NCBI GenBank assembly: GCA_017539645.1
Contig: JAFYCM010000054.1
Location: 1-51,658, forward strand
From: Bacteroidales bacterium
GTDB lineage: Bacteria > Bacteroidota > Bacteroidia > Bacteroidales > Marinilabiliaceae
Direction: 5' to 3'
DNA: 51,658 nucleotides
Positions 31,189-38,949 of the stretch are shown piece by piece (position 1 is the first letter of the stretch; every line of letters starts with the position of its first letter). The position numbers and the translations under genes were made by a program. The notes below the pieces were generated by a model. The model was given only the letters and a program-made list of their open reading frames with translations, was not told the origin of the DNA and made no database searches.

Positions 31189-33516
31189 ATGAAAATCATT
31201 TCACAAACCCTTTTGCTTGCAATTGCCCTATTTACAGCAGCTTGCAGTTTAACGGAGCGCCCCAATTCGGGCTCCGAGAACCTCAATGCCGATTGGCAGT
31301 TCGTTCGCATCGATTCGTCTGCCCACATCGATTCGATGGCGTTTGCCGAAGGTCGTTTCAGCTCGGCAGAGAATGTCAATTTGCCTCACACGCCGCGCTT
31401 CGAGCCCGAGGTTGTCAACGACCAATGGCAGGGCATCTGCTACTATCGTCGAGAACTTACGCTCACTGCCGACGACCTGCGCCGCAACCTCTTCTTGCGC
31501 TTCGACGCTGCTATGAATGAGGCTGTTGTGTATGTGAACGGACAAGAAGCCACGCGCCATCTTGGTGGCTATCTGCCTTTTTCGGTGAAGCTAAATACGT
31601 ATGTAAAAGAGGGCTCGAACATCATTGTGGTGCGCCTCGACAATCGCGATAATGCTATCACCGGTCCGAAGCCGCTCAAAATTCTCGATTTCAATACTTA
31701 CGGTGGTCTTTATCGCTCCGTTTGGCTCGAAAAACGCAACGACGTCTACATAACCGATGCTAATTATGTAGCAAGTGGCGATGCTGGCATTTATTTCCGC
31801 ACTGTGGGCATCGACGAAAAGTCGGCTGCAACGGAAGTTCAAACGAATGTGGCTAACGAAAGCGCTGATGATGTGGAAGTTATGGTGCTCAATTCGCTTG
31901 TGTCGGCCGAAGGAACTGTTGTGGCTCGCCAATCGTCGAAGCAAATCGTGAAAGGTGCGTCAGCTGCAACATTTGCTCATAATCTCGACTTCCGCAATCC
32001 GAAACTTTGGAGCCCTCATTGCCCATATTTATACTCGCTTCAGACGAGCGTATTTGTCGATGGTCGCTTGACCGATTTTCGTGAGTTGAATGTCGGCGTA
32101 CGTACTATTGAAGTGTCGGCTAAAGGCTTGCGTATCAATGGTAAAGAGAGATTTTTGCGCGGTGTCAATCGTCATCAAGAGTATCCATACATAGGTTATG
32201 CGCTTAGCGACGAAGCTCAATGGCGCGATGCTCGCTTGATAAAAGAGGCTGGTTTCGACTATGTACGCTGCTCGCACTATCCACCTTCGCCGGCCTTCCT
32301 CGATGCGTGCGACAAGATTGGTATCTTGGTGCTCGACGCCATTCTGGGTTGGCAATATTTTGGCGATGAGGCTTTCGAGCAACATTCGCTCGACGACTGC
32401 CACCAACTTCTCCGCCGCGACCGCAATCACGCTTGCATCTTGGCTTGGGAGCTCTCGATAAACGAGACGAGGATGCCTTCGTCGTTCACATCTAAGATTG
32501 CTGGCATTCGCGACACCGAAGCGCCGTTTACCTACACTGCCGGCTGGCAAAAAGATGGCTACGACATCTTTCTTCAGGCACGTCAACATCGTCATTCAGT
32601 CGATTCGATGAGCCCGCTAATCGTCAGTGAATATGGCGATTGGGAATATTATGCGCAGAATGCTGGCTTCAATCAAGACGGTTGGCAAGATTTGATGCAG
32701 GAAGAACGCACCTCGCGTCAGTCGCGTGACAGTGGCGACAAACGTCTGCTACAGCAAGCACGCAACATAGAAGAGGCACACAACGACAACCGCCTCACAC
32801 ACGCCTTTGCCGATGGCTACTGGGTGATGTTCGACTACAACCGCGGCTACTCGCCCGACTTCGAAACTTCGGGCATTGCTGATATTTTCCGCTTGCCCAA
32901 ACCTTCATATTACTTCTTTGCATCGCAGCGCAATGGACAAAAGAGCGAACCAATGTTGTATATAGCTAATACTCTGTCCGACAATACTTTGAAAGAGATA
33001 CGTATCTTCACCAACTGCGACTCGGTGCGAGTAGAAGCCGATGGCAAACGCCTTGCTCAAGCTCCCACTACGATGACGCGCGTAAAAAATCCGTCGATTA
33101 GTTTTTATGTAGATAATATGCCGCAGCGCATCGAAGCTATGGGCTACATTGGCGGTAAAGAGGTTGTTCGCCAAGAACGACAGCAGCCACAAGCACCCGC
33201 AAAACTCGCCATCGACGTTGCTACAACAGATGTAGATTTGCGCGCCGCCAAGAACGACGCTGTGTTTGTATATACGTATGTAAAAGATGCTAACTCGACC
33301 GTCGTTACCACTACCGATATGCCTATTACGCTTCGTATCGTCTCTGGCGACGCATCGTTCATCACGGAGAATGGCTACAGCCCAGAACTTACGTTGACGC
33401 CATCTGCTGGCATAGCTCCGGCACTTTTGCAAGCTGGCCGCACTGCAGGAGAGATAACCATAGAAGCAACCGCCGATGCACTGCAAGGTGCTCGCAAAGA
33501 GGTTGTTAGTAGATAA
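31189..33516 (+). CDS. Beta-galactosidase, family GH2, lipoprotein
   Basis: A 775-residue GH2 enzyme with a lipoprotein-type leader (cysteine at about 19 in FTAACSLTE). It has the sugar-binding domain (about 30-185, with WQGICYYRRELTL and FDAAMNEAVVYVNG), an Ig-like domain (about 190-305) and the catalytic barrel from about 308 (RGVNRHQEYPYIG, HYPPSPAFLDACDKIGILVL). The acid/base is Glu426 in SINET and the nucleophile Glu481 in VSEYG. A further beta-rich C-terminal part follows (600-775). It would remove galactose from the galacto-oligosaccharides produced by the GH53 enzyme, most likely in the periplasm. It is the last gene of the PUL and is followed by a strong palindrome and T run. Confidence 0.92.
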   Translation: MKIISQTLLLAIALFTAACSLTERPNSGSENLNADWQFVRIDSSAHIDSMAFAEGRFSSAENVNLPHTPRFEPEVVNDQWQGICYYRRELTLTADDLRRNLFLRFDAAMNEAVVYVNGQEATRHLGGYLPFSVKLNTYVKEGSNIIVVRLDNRDNAITGPKPLKILDFNTYGGLYRSVWLEKRNDVYITDANYVASGDAGIYFRTVGIDEKSAATEVQTNVANESADDVEVMVLNSLVSAEGTVVARQSSKQIVKGASAATFAHNLDFRNPKLWSPHCPYLYSLQTSVFVDGRLTDFRELNVGVRTIEVSAKGLRINGKERFLRGVNRHQEYPYIGYALSDEAQWRDARLIKEAGFDYVRCSHYPPSPAFLDACDKIGILVLDAILGWQYFGDEAFEQHSLDDCHQLLRRDRNHACILAWELSINETRMPSSFTSKIAGIRDTEAPFTYTAGWQKDGYDIFLQARQHRHSVDSMSPLIVSEYGDWEYYAQNAGFNQDGWQDLMQEERTSRQSRDSGDKRLLQQARNIEEAHNDNRLTHAFADGYWVMFDYNRGYSPDFETSGIADIFRLPKPSYYFFASQRNGQKSEPMLYIANTLSDNTLKEIRIFTNCDSVRVEADGKRLAQAPTTMTRVKNPSISFYVDNMPQRIEAMGYIGGKEVVRQERQQPQAPAKLAIDVATTDVDLRAAKNDAVFVYTYVKDANSTVVTTTDMPITLRIVSGDASFITENGYSPELTLTPSAGIAPALLQAGRTAGEITIEATADALQGARKEVVSR

Positions 33517-33561
33517 TAGGGTAGTGCTCGAATAAATATCTACGAAACTCGCATAAACACT

Positions 33562-33626
33562 CTGAGCGAAGCGAAGAAACTCCAATGCATTGAGAGCCTT
33601 CGCTTCGCTCAGAATTTTTTTTTTTT
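33562..33626 (+). terminator. Palindromic element and T run ending the galactan PUL
   Basis: A near-perfect long palindrome (33562-33612) with 15-base arms CTGAGCGAAGCGAAG and CTTCGCTTCGCTCAG around an inner partly paired section, followed at once by about 14 T residues. It is a strong terminator for the GH2 gene. The arms match the element at 29972-30021, so this is a recurrent intergenic palindrome recruited as terminator. Confidence 0.8.
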
Positions 33627-33632
33627 ACGCCT

Positions 33633-34280
33633 CTACGCTTTGTAGTTATAGCGGCGCTTCCACCTTTTTATATAAAGAATATGGCTAAAAATCATCAACG
33701 CTATGCATAATATAGCGAGTAATTTCCAATCAAATTGACCAATCTCAATGTCAAGAATGTAACCAATAGCGTAGGATAATAAGCTAAATATTAACCCAGC
33801 CGCTATAGAAGATTTGAACAAAATGTCCTGATAGACTGCACAGTCCTTGCTGCCATCTGCATTGAAAAGCGGTCTCCCAGAATTTCTTTCGATAGCACAA
33901 GACAAATCGCGGGCATCGAACCACGTTGTGAATTGCAATGGTTCTCGCACTTCGCTGCCATCGGTCTTCTTTATAATTAGATATAAAGGAAATTTGCCAT
34001 TGAAGTCCGCCGCGCACCTGCACTCAGCTACATCATCCCATGATACATCTGCGTCCTTTGAATGAATGCCGCTTTCGTCTATAAGTAGAGTTCTGCGCGT
34101 GATAGGCATATATACAAATCCACCCAAGAAAAATATGATTAGTAGCGCCCATAGAATGTAGTCCATCATTTCGCTATTAGATTTAGGCCAACTTTGAAAT
34201 ACAAAAACCATTAAGGGGGCCATACCAATGAATAAATAAGACTCTGAGGTTACAGGTTTATTGATAACAGATTTCTTCAT
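33633..34280 (-). CDS. Two-part membrane protein, first of three tandem paralogs
   Basis: A 215-residue inner-membrane protein with paired hydrophobic helices near the N-terminus (about 18-35 and 43-62) and again near the C-terminus (about 158-200). A soluble middle domain carries LLIDESGIHSKDADVSWDDVAECR, and the chain ends RWKRRYNYKA. The same layout and C-terminal signature recur in the genes at 34969 and 35731. The middle part resembles bacterial PH-like domains of small membrane proteins, which is a structural guess. An in-frame TTG 30 bases upstream is rejected in favour of ATG at 34280. No function can be assigned. Confidence 0.75.
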   Translation of the reverse strand: MKKSVINKPVTSESYLFIGMAPLMVFVFQSWPKSNSEMMDYILWALLIIFFLGGFVYMPITRRTLLIDESGIHSKDADVSWDDVAECRCAADFNGKFPLYLIIKKTDGSEVREPLQFTTWFDARDLSCAIERNSGRPLFNADGSKDCAVYQDILFKSSIAAGLIFSLLSYAIGYILDIEIGQFDWKLLAILCIALMIFSHILYIKRWKRRYNYKA

Positions 34281-34292
34281 AAGAATGATTTT

Positions 34293-34312
34293 TTTTGTCG
34301 TTTCCGACAAAA
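34293..34312. repeat. Perfect 8-bp stem-loop upstream of the first paralog
   Basis: TTTTGTCG and CGACAAAA arms flank a 4-base loop. It begins 13 bases before the ATG at 34280, in the presumed 5' untranslated region. It could be an operator or a translation-affecting hairpin; there is no T run in the right place for a terminator of this gene. Confidence 0.45.
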
Positions 34313-34334
34313 GTAGCTAAATCGTGATTATTAA

Positions 34335-34553
34335 CTATGGAAAACGCTGAAATATTCTATGAGCTATTGCCCATACAGGGCTATGCAAAACACTACTCTC
34401 AACATTGCGCCATCGAATGCGGCGAGGCAACGTCACGCTGGCGGTGTCGCAGAGCGTATAGGAGTGTTTTTGTATATTTACGGTCTCGGCATGGTCGAAC
34501 TTTATGACGCCTTCTGTCGTTGAAATCTCTATATCGCACGTTAATCGGTACAT
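34335..34553 (-). pseudogene. 5' fragment of a phage baseplate-like gene
   Basis: A 72-codon open frame. Its first 50 residues (MYRLTCDIEISTTEGVIKFD, then CDTASVTLPRRIRW) look like the beginning of a phage-type baseplate or hub protein seen in Bacteroidota mobile elements. After about residue 51 the sequence loses that character and stops. It is too short for the family and is read as a decayed fragment. Its start codon lies only 3 bases from a divergent ATG at 34557, an arrangement that makes two working genes implausible. The phage link comes from memory of similar proteins and is tentative. Confidence 0.45.
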
Positions 34554-34556
34554 GTT

Positions 34557-34834
34557 ATGAAACGCATTCTATTTATACTTATAGCCATCAGGGCACTTTG
34601 CTGCTCGATGCTGTGTTGCCGAGCATCAACAAAATCACCAGTCTTGTGCGCGAGATTACGGCTGCCAGCAAAGAGCAGGGCATAGGAGCCGATCAGATCA
34701 ACAACGCTATAACCGATCTTAATAATGTGACGCAAGAGACGGCCGCCAACTCTGAAGAGGTTGCAGCAAGTGCCGAAAATCTCTCGGCTACAGCCGATCA
34801 GATGATGGATGCGATAAAGAAGTTTAGAGTTTGA
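34557..34834 (+). pseudogene. Chimeric remnant: signal-peptide start fused to a chemoreceptor 3' end
   Basis: From ATG 34557 one frame reads MKRILFILIAIRALCCS, a typical Bacteroidota lipoprotein leader, which then runs into nonsense. From about 34598 to 34834, in a different frame, the DNA encodes the last 78 residues of a methyl-accepting chemotaxis protein (LDAVLPSINKITSLVREITA, ASKEQGIGADQ, ENLSATADQMMDAIKKF). This closely matches the C-terminus of the chemoreceptor gene at 50166-51658. The receptor part lacks sensor, membrane and most signalling segments and has no start of its own, so it is a remnant left by recombination between a lipoprotein gene and a chemoreceptor gene. Confidence 0.7.
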
Positions 34835-34880
34835 AAATTGAAAATTGACAATTGAAAATTAACAATTGAGAATTGAGAGT
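34831..34880. repeat. AATTGAAAATT-type intergenic repeat
   Basis: About six units of AATTGA followed by A or C or G pairs follow directly on the stop codon of the chemoreceptor remnant. It belongs to the same type as the tracts at 18638-18670 and 37384-37437. Confidence 0.55.
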
Positions 34881-34968
34881 TTAGAGCTTAGGATTGAAAA
34901 TTCAATGTGCTAAGTATATTGGGCGTGGCGGAGAAGTTTCGCTGCGCCCGTTTTATTTTCTATAGATT

Positions 34969-35640
34969 CTAATCTTTGTAGTTATGACGCTTACGCCAAC
35001 GTTTCATCACTATAATTTGAACTAAAATCGAGAGCATTATGTTGAGAAAAAAGAAAAGGACGGTCATTTTATCAGACAAAAGTCTTAAGGATATCACCAA
35101 CACTGAAGGTAAACAGCACAGTAGTATTATGTTTCCTTGTAGTCGTTCGTGTCGCTCTTGCAAAAGGCATTTGGAATTGAACACTTTACGACCCGCGAAG
35201 TCGTTTATTACATTAATCAATTCGTGCTTATTACAACGAAAATCGCTTATAATTTCCTCGTATGATTTTCTGTCTCTTGCTCGAATAATCAGTACTCTAT
35301 AATTTCGTGGAACATCACGTTCATTAGCAACATAAAAGTATCGCACACTTGTAACATCCGACCATGCCACAGTGTATTCATCTGTCTTTATTCCCTCCTC
35401 GTCTATTAATATTTTTCTGTTTACATTTCTCAGCGAGCGCTTGACTATACGTATGGCAAATGCAATAATTATCAAATCGATAACACCGAAGAAACAATAC
35501 CCTATCACCTTTATTTGTATAAGACCACTTATTATTGCATATACATTCCACGCAACAAAAGACAAAAAGCAAACAGACGCGGCTATTGGAATTATTTTAC
35601 CAAACCAATTGAACTTGAGGGTAACTGGGTGTTTGGTCAT
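34969..35640 (-). CDS. Membrane protein, second of three tandem paralogs
   Basis: A 223-residue inner-membrane protein with the same plan as its neighbours. It has two N-terminal transmembrane helices (about 12-35 and 43-63), the soluble block ILIDEEGIKTDEYTVAWSDV, the AGRKVFN motif, two C-terminal helices (about 170-208) and the end RWRKRHNYKD. It is closest to the third paralog: both begin with a short charged start then VTLK, and share GIKT, FDKYEL/CNKHEL and LQEKHDR/LQERHER-like blocks. Both also share 3'-flanking DNA, so they arose by a duplication that included flanks. Function unknown. Confidence 0.75.
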   Translation of the reverse strand: MTKHPVTLKFNWFGKIIPIAASVCFLSFVAWNVYAIISGLIQIKVIGYCFFGVIDLIIIAFAIRIVKRSLRNVNRKILIDEEGIKTDEYTVAWSDVTSVRYFYVANERDVPRNYRVLIIRARDRKSYEEIISDFRCNKHELINVINDFAGRKVFNSKCLLQERHERLQGNIILLCCLPSVLVISLRLLSDKMTVLFFFLNIMLSILVQIIVMKRWRKRHNYKD

Positions 35641-35664
35641 TTCGTTTTAGATTTTTGCTGTTGA

Positions 35665-35686
35665 ATTATTTCGCGAATGTAGTTCA
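35665..35686. repeat. 22-base direct repeat, copy 1 (5' flank of second paralog)
   Basis: The segment ATTATTTCGCGAATGTAGTT plus CA is identical to 36456-36477. Each copy lies just upstream of one paralog gene, 24-26 bases from its ATG, consistent with duplication of gene plus promoter region. Confidence 0.7.
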
Positions 35687-35730
35687 ATAATAAAGTTTGT
35701 TCGCTGCGCTCGTTTTATTTTCTATAAGCT

Positions 35731-36432
35731 CTAATCTTTGTAGTTATGCCTACGATTCCATGATTGCATATAGGTATAGCTACCGTACGTTCCCAAGGCC
35801 ATTAACACACCTATCACACACCACCACATAATATTTTCTTCTGTTGACAACTTAGAATCAATACAATAAAAGCAAAATATATAAAATGAAGCCGATATTG
35901 CTACCATTGTCCCCCACATACATATAGATAAGACTCTGTCGTGTTTTTCTTGCAGAATAGCATACTCAAGATTGAACACACGACGACCTGCCAATCTATT
36001 TATCATGCTTATCAATTCATATTTATCGAAACGATAAAAAGCAACATGTTCACTGAACCTATTATTATCGAATGTCGTTATCTCCAATGTCCGTTGACAA
36101 GCTTTTCGAGAGATATCTTCTCCGTAGACACATTCAGCTATTTCCGACCATAATACACTAAACGCGCTTGTTTTTATGCCTTCTGCATCTAGTATAAGTC
36201 TTTTCTTTATTGTCTTCTTGAATTCAAGAATACAATAGTGAGTCAAAATCACACACCCAACGCCTAATGCAAGAAGTACAAAACAGAATACCCAATTAGT
36301 TTCCCGTTCTGCTATACAAAAGACAAGCATAAAGAGGAAAAAAACCGCCAAACCAGCAATGAACACTATACAAAGCAAATGCAACAATACAAATCGCCAA
36401 TCCATCTTAAGCGTAACTGCATCTTTTTCCAT
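35731..36432 (-). CDS. Membrane protein, third of three tandem paralogs
   Basis: A 233-residue inner-membrane protein. N-terminal helices lie at about 12-35 and 42-65, then the block RLILDAEGIKTSAFSVLWSEI, the AGRRVFN motif, two C-terminal helices (about 170-215) and the end SWNRRHNYKD. The shared LID/LILD-xGI-WxD/E and NYK signatures join it to the two genes downstream of it in transcription. The soluble part has several cysteines absent from the first paralog. No enzyme motif is seen. Likely a lineage-specific family expanded here. Confidence 0.75.
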   Translation of the reverse strand: MEKDAVTLKMDWRFVLLHLLCIVFIAGLAVFFLFMLVFCIAERETNWVFCFVLLALGVGCVILTHYCILEFKKTIKKRLILDAEGIKTSAFSVLWSEIAECVYGEDISRKACQRTLEITTFDNNRFSEHVAFYRFDKYELISMINRLAGRRVFNLEYAILQEKHDRVLSICMWGTMVAISASFYIFCFYCIDSKLSTEENIMWWCVIGVLMALGTYGSYTYMQSWNRRHNYKD

Positions 36433-36455
36433 AAATATCGATATTAGACAAACTG

Positions 36456-36477
36456 ATTATTTCGCGAATGTAGTTCA
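36456..36477. repeat. 22-base direct repeat, copy 2 (5' flank of third paralog)
   Basis: Identical to 35665-35686. Together with shared 3'-flank sequence (the GTTTTATTTTCTATA region near 34950 and 35713) it marks the borders of a roughly 0.77-kb duplicated unit. Confidence 0.7.
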
Positions 36478-36573
36478 TCGCACAATAAAATCGCTACGGT
36501 AACACGCTACACTTTACACTCTACTCTCTACTCTTTATTATCTTCGCCCAGTTTTTCTTACATACTTATAATT

Positions 36574-37389
36574 ATGACACGTCAAGAGCTAATAGAGCAA
36601 ATCTTCAGCAAGAAATCGTTTCTATGCGTCGGACTCGATACCGACATCAACAAGATTCCAGAGAACTTGCGCCAACGCGAGAATGCAATTTTCGACTTCA
36701 ACAAAGCCATCATCGATGCTACAGCGCCTTACTGCATCGCCTACAAACCCAATTTGGCGTTCTACGAATGCTACGGCGTGAAGGGCTATATGGCTTTCGA
36801 GCAGACTATTGAATATCTACACGCAAACTACCCCAACCACTTCATTATTGCCGATGCTAAACGCGGCGACATAGGCAACACTTCGGCTATGTATGCACGC
36901 GCATTTTTCGAGCGTCCGGGCATCGATGCCGTTACCGTTGCGCCCTACATGGGTGAAGATTCGGTGAAGCCACTACTCACCTACGAAGGCAAATGGGTTA
37001 TCTTGCTTGCCCTCACCAGCAACAAGGGTTCGCACGATTTTCAGCTAACAACCGATGCAGAAGGCACTCCGCTTTTTGAGCGTGTTATGCGCACGGCTCA
37101 AACTTGGGCTGGAACAGACCAACTGATGTTTGTGGTTGGCGCAACGCAAGGTCGTATGTTTGAGGATATTCGCCGCATTGCCCCCGATAGTTTCTTGCTC
37201 GTGCCGGGCATTGGTGCACAAGGCGGTTCGCTCGAAGAGGTTTGTAAATATGGCCTCACCAAAGATTGCGGTCTGATAGTCAACTCGAGTCGTGCTATTA
37301 TCTACGCCGATGGTACTGAAAACTTTGCCGCACGCGCTGCCGAAGAGGCTCAGAAGGTACAGAAGCAAATGGCTGAGATACTTAATTGA
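36574..37389 (+). CDS. pyrF: Orotidine 5'-phosphate decarboxylase (type 2)
   Basis: A 271-residue enzyme that makes UMP from OMP in pyrimidine synthesis. The longer type-2 subfamily is indicated by [37 protein letters not shown] and the active-site [11 protein letters not shown] (Asp94, Lys96, Asp99). The C-terminal phosphate-binding part reads [10 protein letters not shown] and [11 protein letters not shown]. Its stop codon lies inside the AATT-type repeat that follows. The start fits the family and no upstream in-frame alternative is needed. Confidence 0.96.
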   Translation: MTRQELIEQIFSKKSFLCVGLDTDINKIPENLRQRENAIFDFNKAIIDATAPYCIAYKPNLAFYECYGVKGYMAFEQTIEYLHANYPNHFIIADAKRGDIGNTSAMYARAFFERPGIDAVTVAPYMGEDSVKPLLTYEGKWVILLALTSNKGSHDFQLTTDAEGTPLFERVMRTAQTWAGTDQLMFVVGATQGRMFEDIRRIAPDSFLLVPGIGAQGGSLEEVCKYGLTKDCGLIVNSSRAIIYADGTENFAARAAEEAQKVQKQMAEILN

Positions 37390-37437
37390 AAATTGAGAAT
37401 TGAGAATTCAGAATTATTAATTCGAAATTATTAATTC
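37384..37437. repeat. AATTGAAAATT/AATTATTAATT intergenic repeat
   Basis: About 54 bases of AATT-centred units covering the pyrF stop codon and reaching to the start region of the next small gene. First part AATTGA units, second part ATTATTAATTC units. Confidence 0.55.
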
Positions 37438-37446
37438 AAGGAGATA

Positions 37447-37812
37447 GTGCATCGCAAAGCGCATAATATCAACGCAATACACTGGAGCCGCTGGAGTCGC
37501 GCTCGCTGGGCAGTTTTTGCCGGCTTGGGACGCGCTATAGTCATTGGCGTGCTGTCGGTGTCGGTTTGCTATGCTGCAATGCGTAAAAACAACGTCGTCA
37601 CTGCCACCGACATCAACACCGCTGAGGTCTCAGACTTCGCCATAGATGCCGACGACATCCCCGACGACATTGCTATAAATATTATTATCGATATTATAGA
37701 GACCATCGATGCGCGCAACAGTTCTGATGCCGCTGCGAAGTCTCTGAACGAGAATAATTACGGATTCCCAATTATGAATTACGTGCCGCCAATGAAGCCT
37801 CGTAATTCGTAA
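37447..37812 (+). CDS. Small basic protein with N-terminal membrane segment
   Basis: A 121-residue reading frame with GTG start. The N-terminus is rich in His, Arg and Trp (HRKAHNINAIHWSRWSRARW), followed by a hydrophobic stretch (about 22-43, VFAGLGRAIVIGVLSVSVCYAA) that looks like a signal or anchor. An acidic tail follows. I recall short Bacteroidota proteins of this RKxxxINAxxWxRWSR type encoded before cofactor-related or TonB-receptor genes, but have no firm family name. An AAGGAG lies only 3 bases before the GTG, closer than a usual ribosome-binding site. The last codons lie within the hairpin at 37765-37820, so the tail after about residue 105 derives from a repeat. Confidence 0.5.
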   Translation: MHRKAHNINAIHWSRWSRARWAVFAGLGRAIVIGVLSVSVCYAAMRKNNVVTATDINTAEVSDFAIDADDIPDDIAINIIIDIIETIDARNSSDAAAKSLNENNYGFPIMNYVPPMKPRNS

Positions 37813-37829
37813 TTGGGAATTCTTTTTTT
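37765..37829 (+). terminator. Long hairpin with T run between the small basic gene and bioB
   Basis: Inverted arms of 19 bases (37765-37783 and 37801-37819) with one mismatch and a 17-base loop are followed by eight T. The arms are AATTACGAATT-type repeat sequence. The stop codon of the small gene is in the right arm. It would reduce read-through into bioB, which starts 9 bases later. Confidence 0.65.
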
Positions 37830-37838
37830 TATATAGAT

Positions 37839-38807
37839 ATGAACCTACAAGAACTAACAACAAAAATCAAAAACGGCTACTTGATAAACGAAGCCGAAGC
37901 ACTCGAAGCCGTTCAAACACCCGACGCGCAAGCTCTCTACCGCGCTGCCAACGAGATCCGCCAACACTTCTGTGGCAACGAGTTCGATACCTGTTCTATA
38001 ATCAACGCCAAGTCGGGGCGCTGCACCGAAGATTGCAAATGGTGCGCGCAGTCGCATAAGCACCACACTGGCATCGACGAGTACGATTGGGTGGAGCCGC
38101 AACGCGCTATAAATATGGGCGTAGGCAACGGCAAACGAGGCGTAAAGCGTTTTTGCTTAGTTACGAGCGGCCGAAAACTCAACGACAGCCAGATTGACAA
38201 TGCCGTGGCTATTCTGAAAGAGATTGGCAAGCAGAGCGACATAAACCTCTGCTCGTCGATGGGGCTGCTGAGCAAGGCGCAGTTGCAACGCCTCAAAGAC
38301 GCTGGCATAGGGCATTACCACTGCAACATCGAGACGGCGCCATCGTTCTTCCCTAAACTCTGCACGTCGCACACCATCGAGGAGAAGCTGCAGACCATCA
38401 CGTGGGCTAAAGAGATTGGCCTACAAGTGTGCTCTGGCGGCATCATTGGCATGGGCGAGACGATGGCGCAACGCGTGGAGATGGCTATTTTTCTGCAGAA
38501 AATTGGCGTGCACTCCATACCTATAAACATACTTATGCCGATAAAAGGCACTGCACTCGAAAACCAAAAACCACTGACGAGCGAAGAGATTTTCCGCACG
38601 ATGGCTATGTTTCGCCTTGCCAACCCGACGTCGCTCATACGTATGGCTGGCGGCCGCATACTCTACAAAAACGAACAAGAACAGGCGCTCCACTGTGGCG
38701 TGAATGCTTCTATAGTAGGCGATATGCTCACCACCACCGGCACACACTCGATAGAGGAAGACCTGTGCGACTTCCGTGCCGCAGGTTTCGACGTGGCATG
38801 TAAGTAG
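37839..38807 (+). CDS. bioB: Biotin synthase
   Basis: A 322-residue radical-SAM enzyme that inserts sulfur into dethiobiotin. The SAM cluster cysteines are Cys62, Cys66 and Cys69 in SGRCTEDCKWCAQS. Other BioB motifs: CSSMGLL, HYHCNIETAPSFF, VCSGGIIGMGE, PINILMPIKGTALE and MAGGRILY. Length is normal. No other bio gene is in the window. The start is 9 bases after a hairpin with a T run, so independent transcription or attenuation by that hairpin should be considered. Confidence 0.96.
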   Translation: MNLQELTTKIKNGYLINEAEALEAVQTPDAQALYRAANEIRQHFCGNEFDTCSIINAKSGRCTEDCKWCAQSHKHHTGIDEYDWVEPQRAINMGVGNGKRGVKRFCLVTSGRKLNDSQIDNAVAILKEIGKQSDINLCSSMGLLSKAQLQRLKDAGIGHYHCNIETAPSFFPKLCTSHTIEEKLQTITWAKEIGLQVCSGGIIGMGETMAQRVEMAIFLQKIGVHSIPINILMPIKGTALENQKPLTSEEIFRTMAMFRLANPTSLIRMAGGRILYKNEQEQALHCGVNASIVGDMLTTTGTHSIEEDLCDFRAAGFDVACK

Positions 38808-38822
38808 GTATGCATGAACAAT

Positions 38823-38864
38823 AAAAACGCTACCGCAATTTCTTTTGCGATAGCGTTTTTTTTT
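38823..38864. terminator. Bidirectional terminator after bioB (copy 1 of a duplicated hairpin)
   Basis: A stem of AAAAACGCTA/TAGCGTTTTT plus an inner paired CGCAA/TTGCG part, with T runs on both strands. Thirty-seven bases (38823-38859) are identical to 40472-40508. It serves bioB on the plus strand and the AAA gene on the minus strand. Confidence 0.85.
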
Positions 38865-38949
38865 ATGCTTATTTGCTTGAAATTAAGAGTTTTATTGTTT
38901 CTGCTATTGGTAGCCTGAATTTCAATACATAGATCTTACGTTTGCCCAT

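Noticed and set aside
34831-34880. Possible CRISPR-like short repeats
   Set aside because: Units are 7-9 bases, AT-rich and contiguous, without spacers of constant length; no cas genes are present.
37438-37443. AAGGAG as a strong ribosome-binding site for the small basic gene
   Set aside because: It ends only 3 bases before the GTG, too close for normal function, and Bacteroidota rarely rely on such sites; kept only as a remark.
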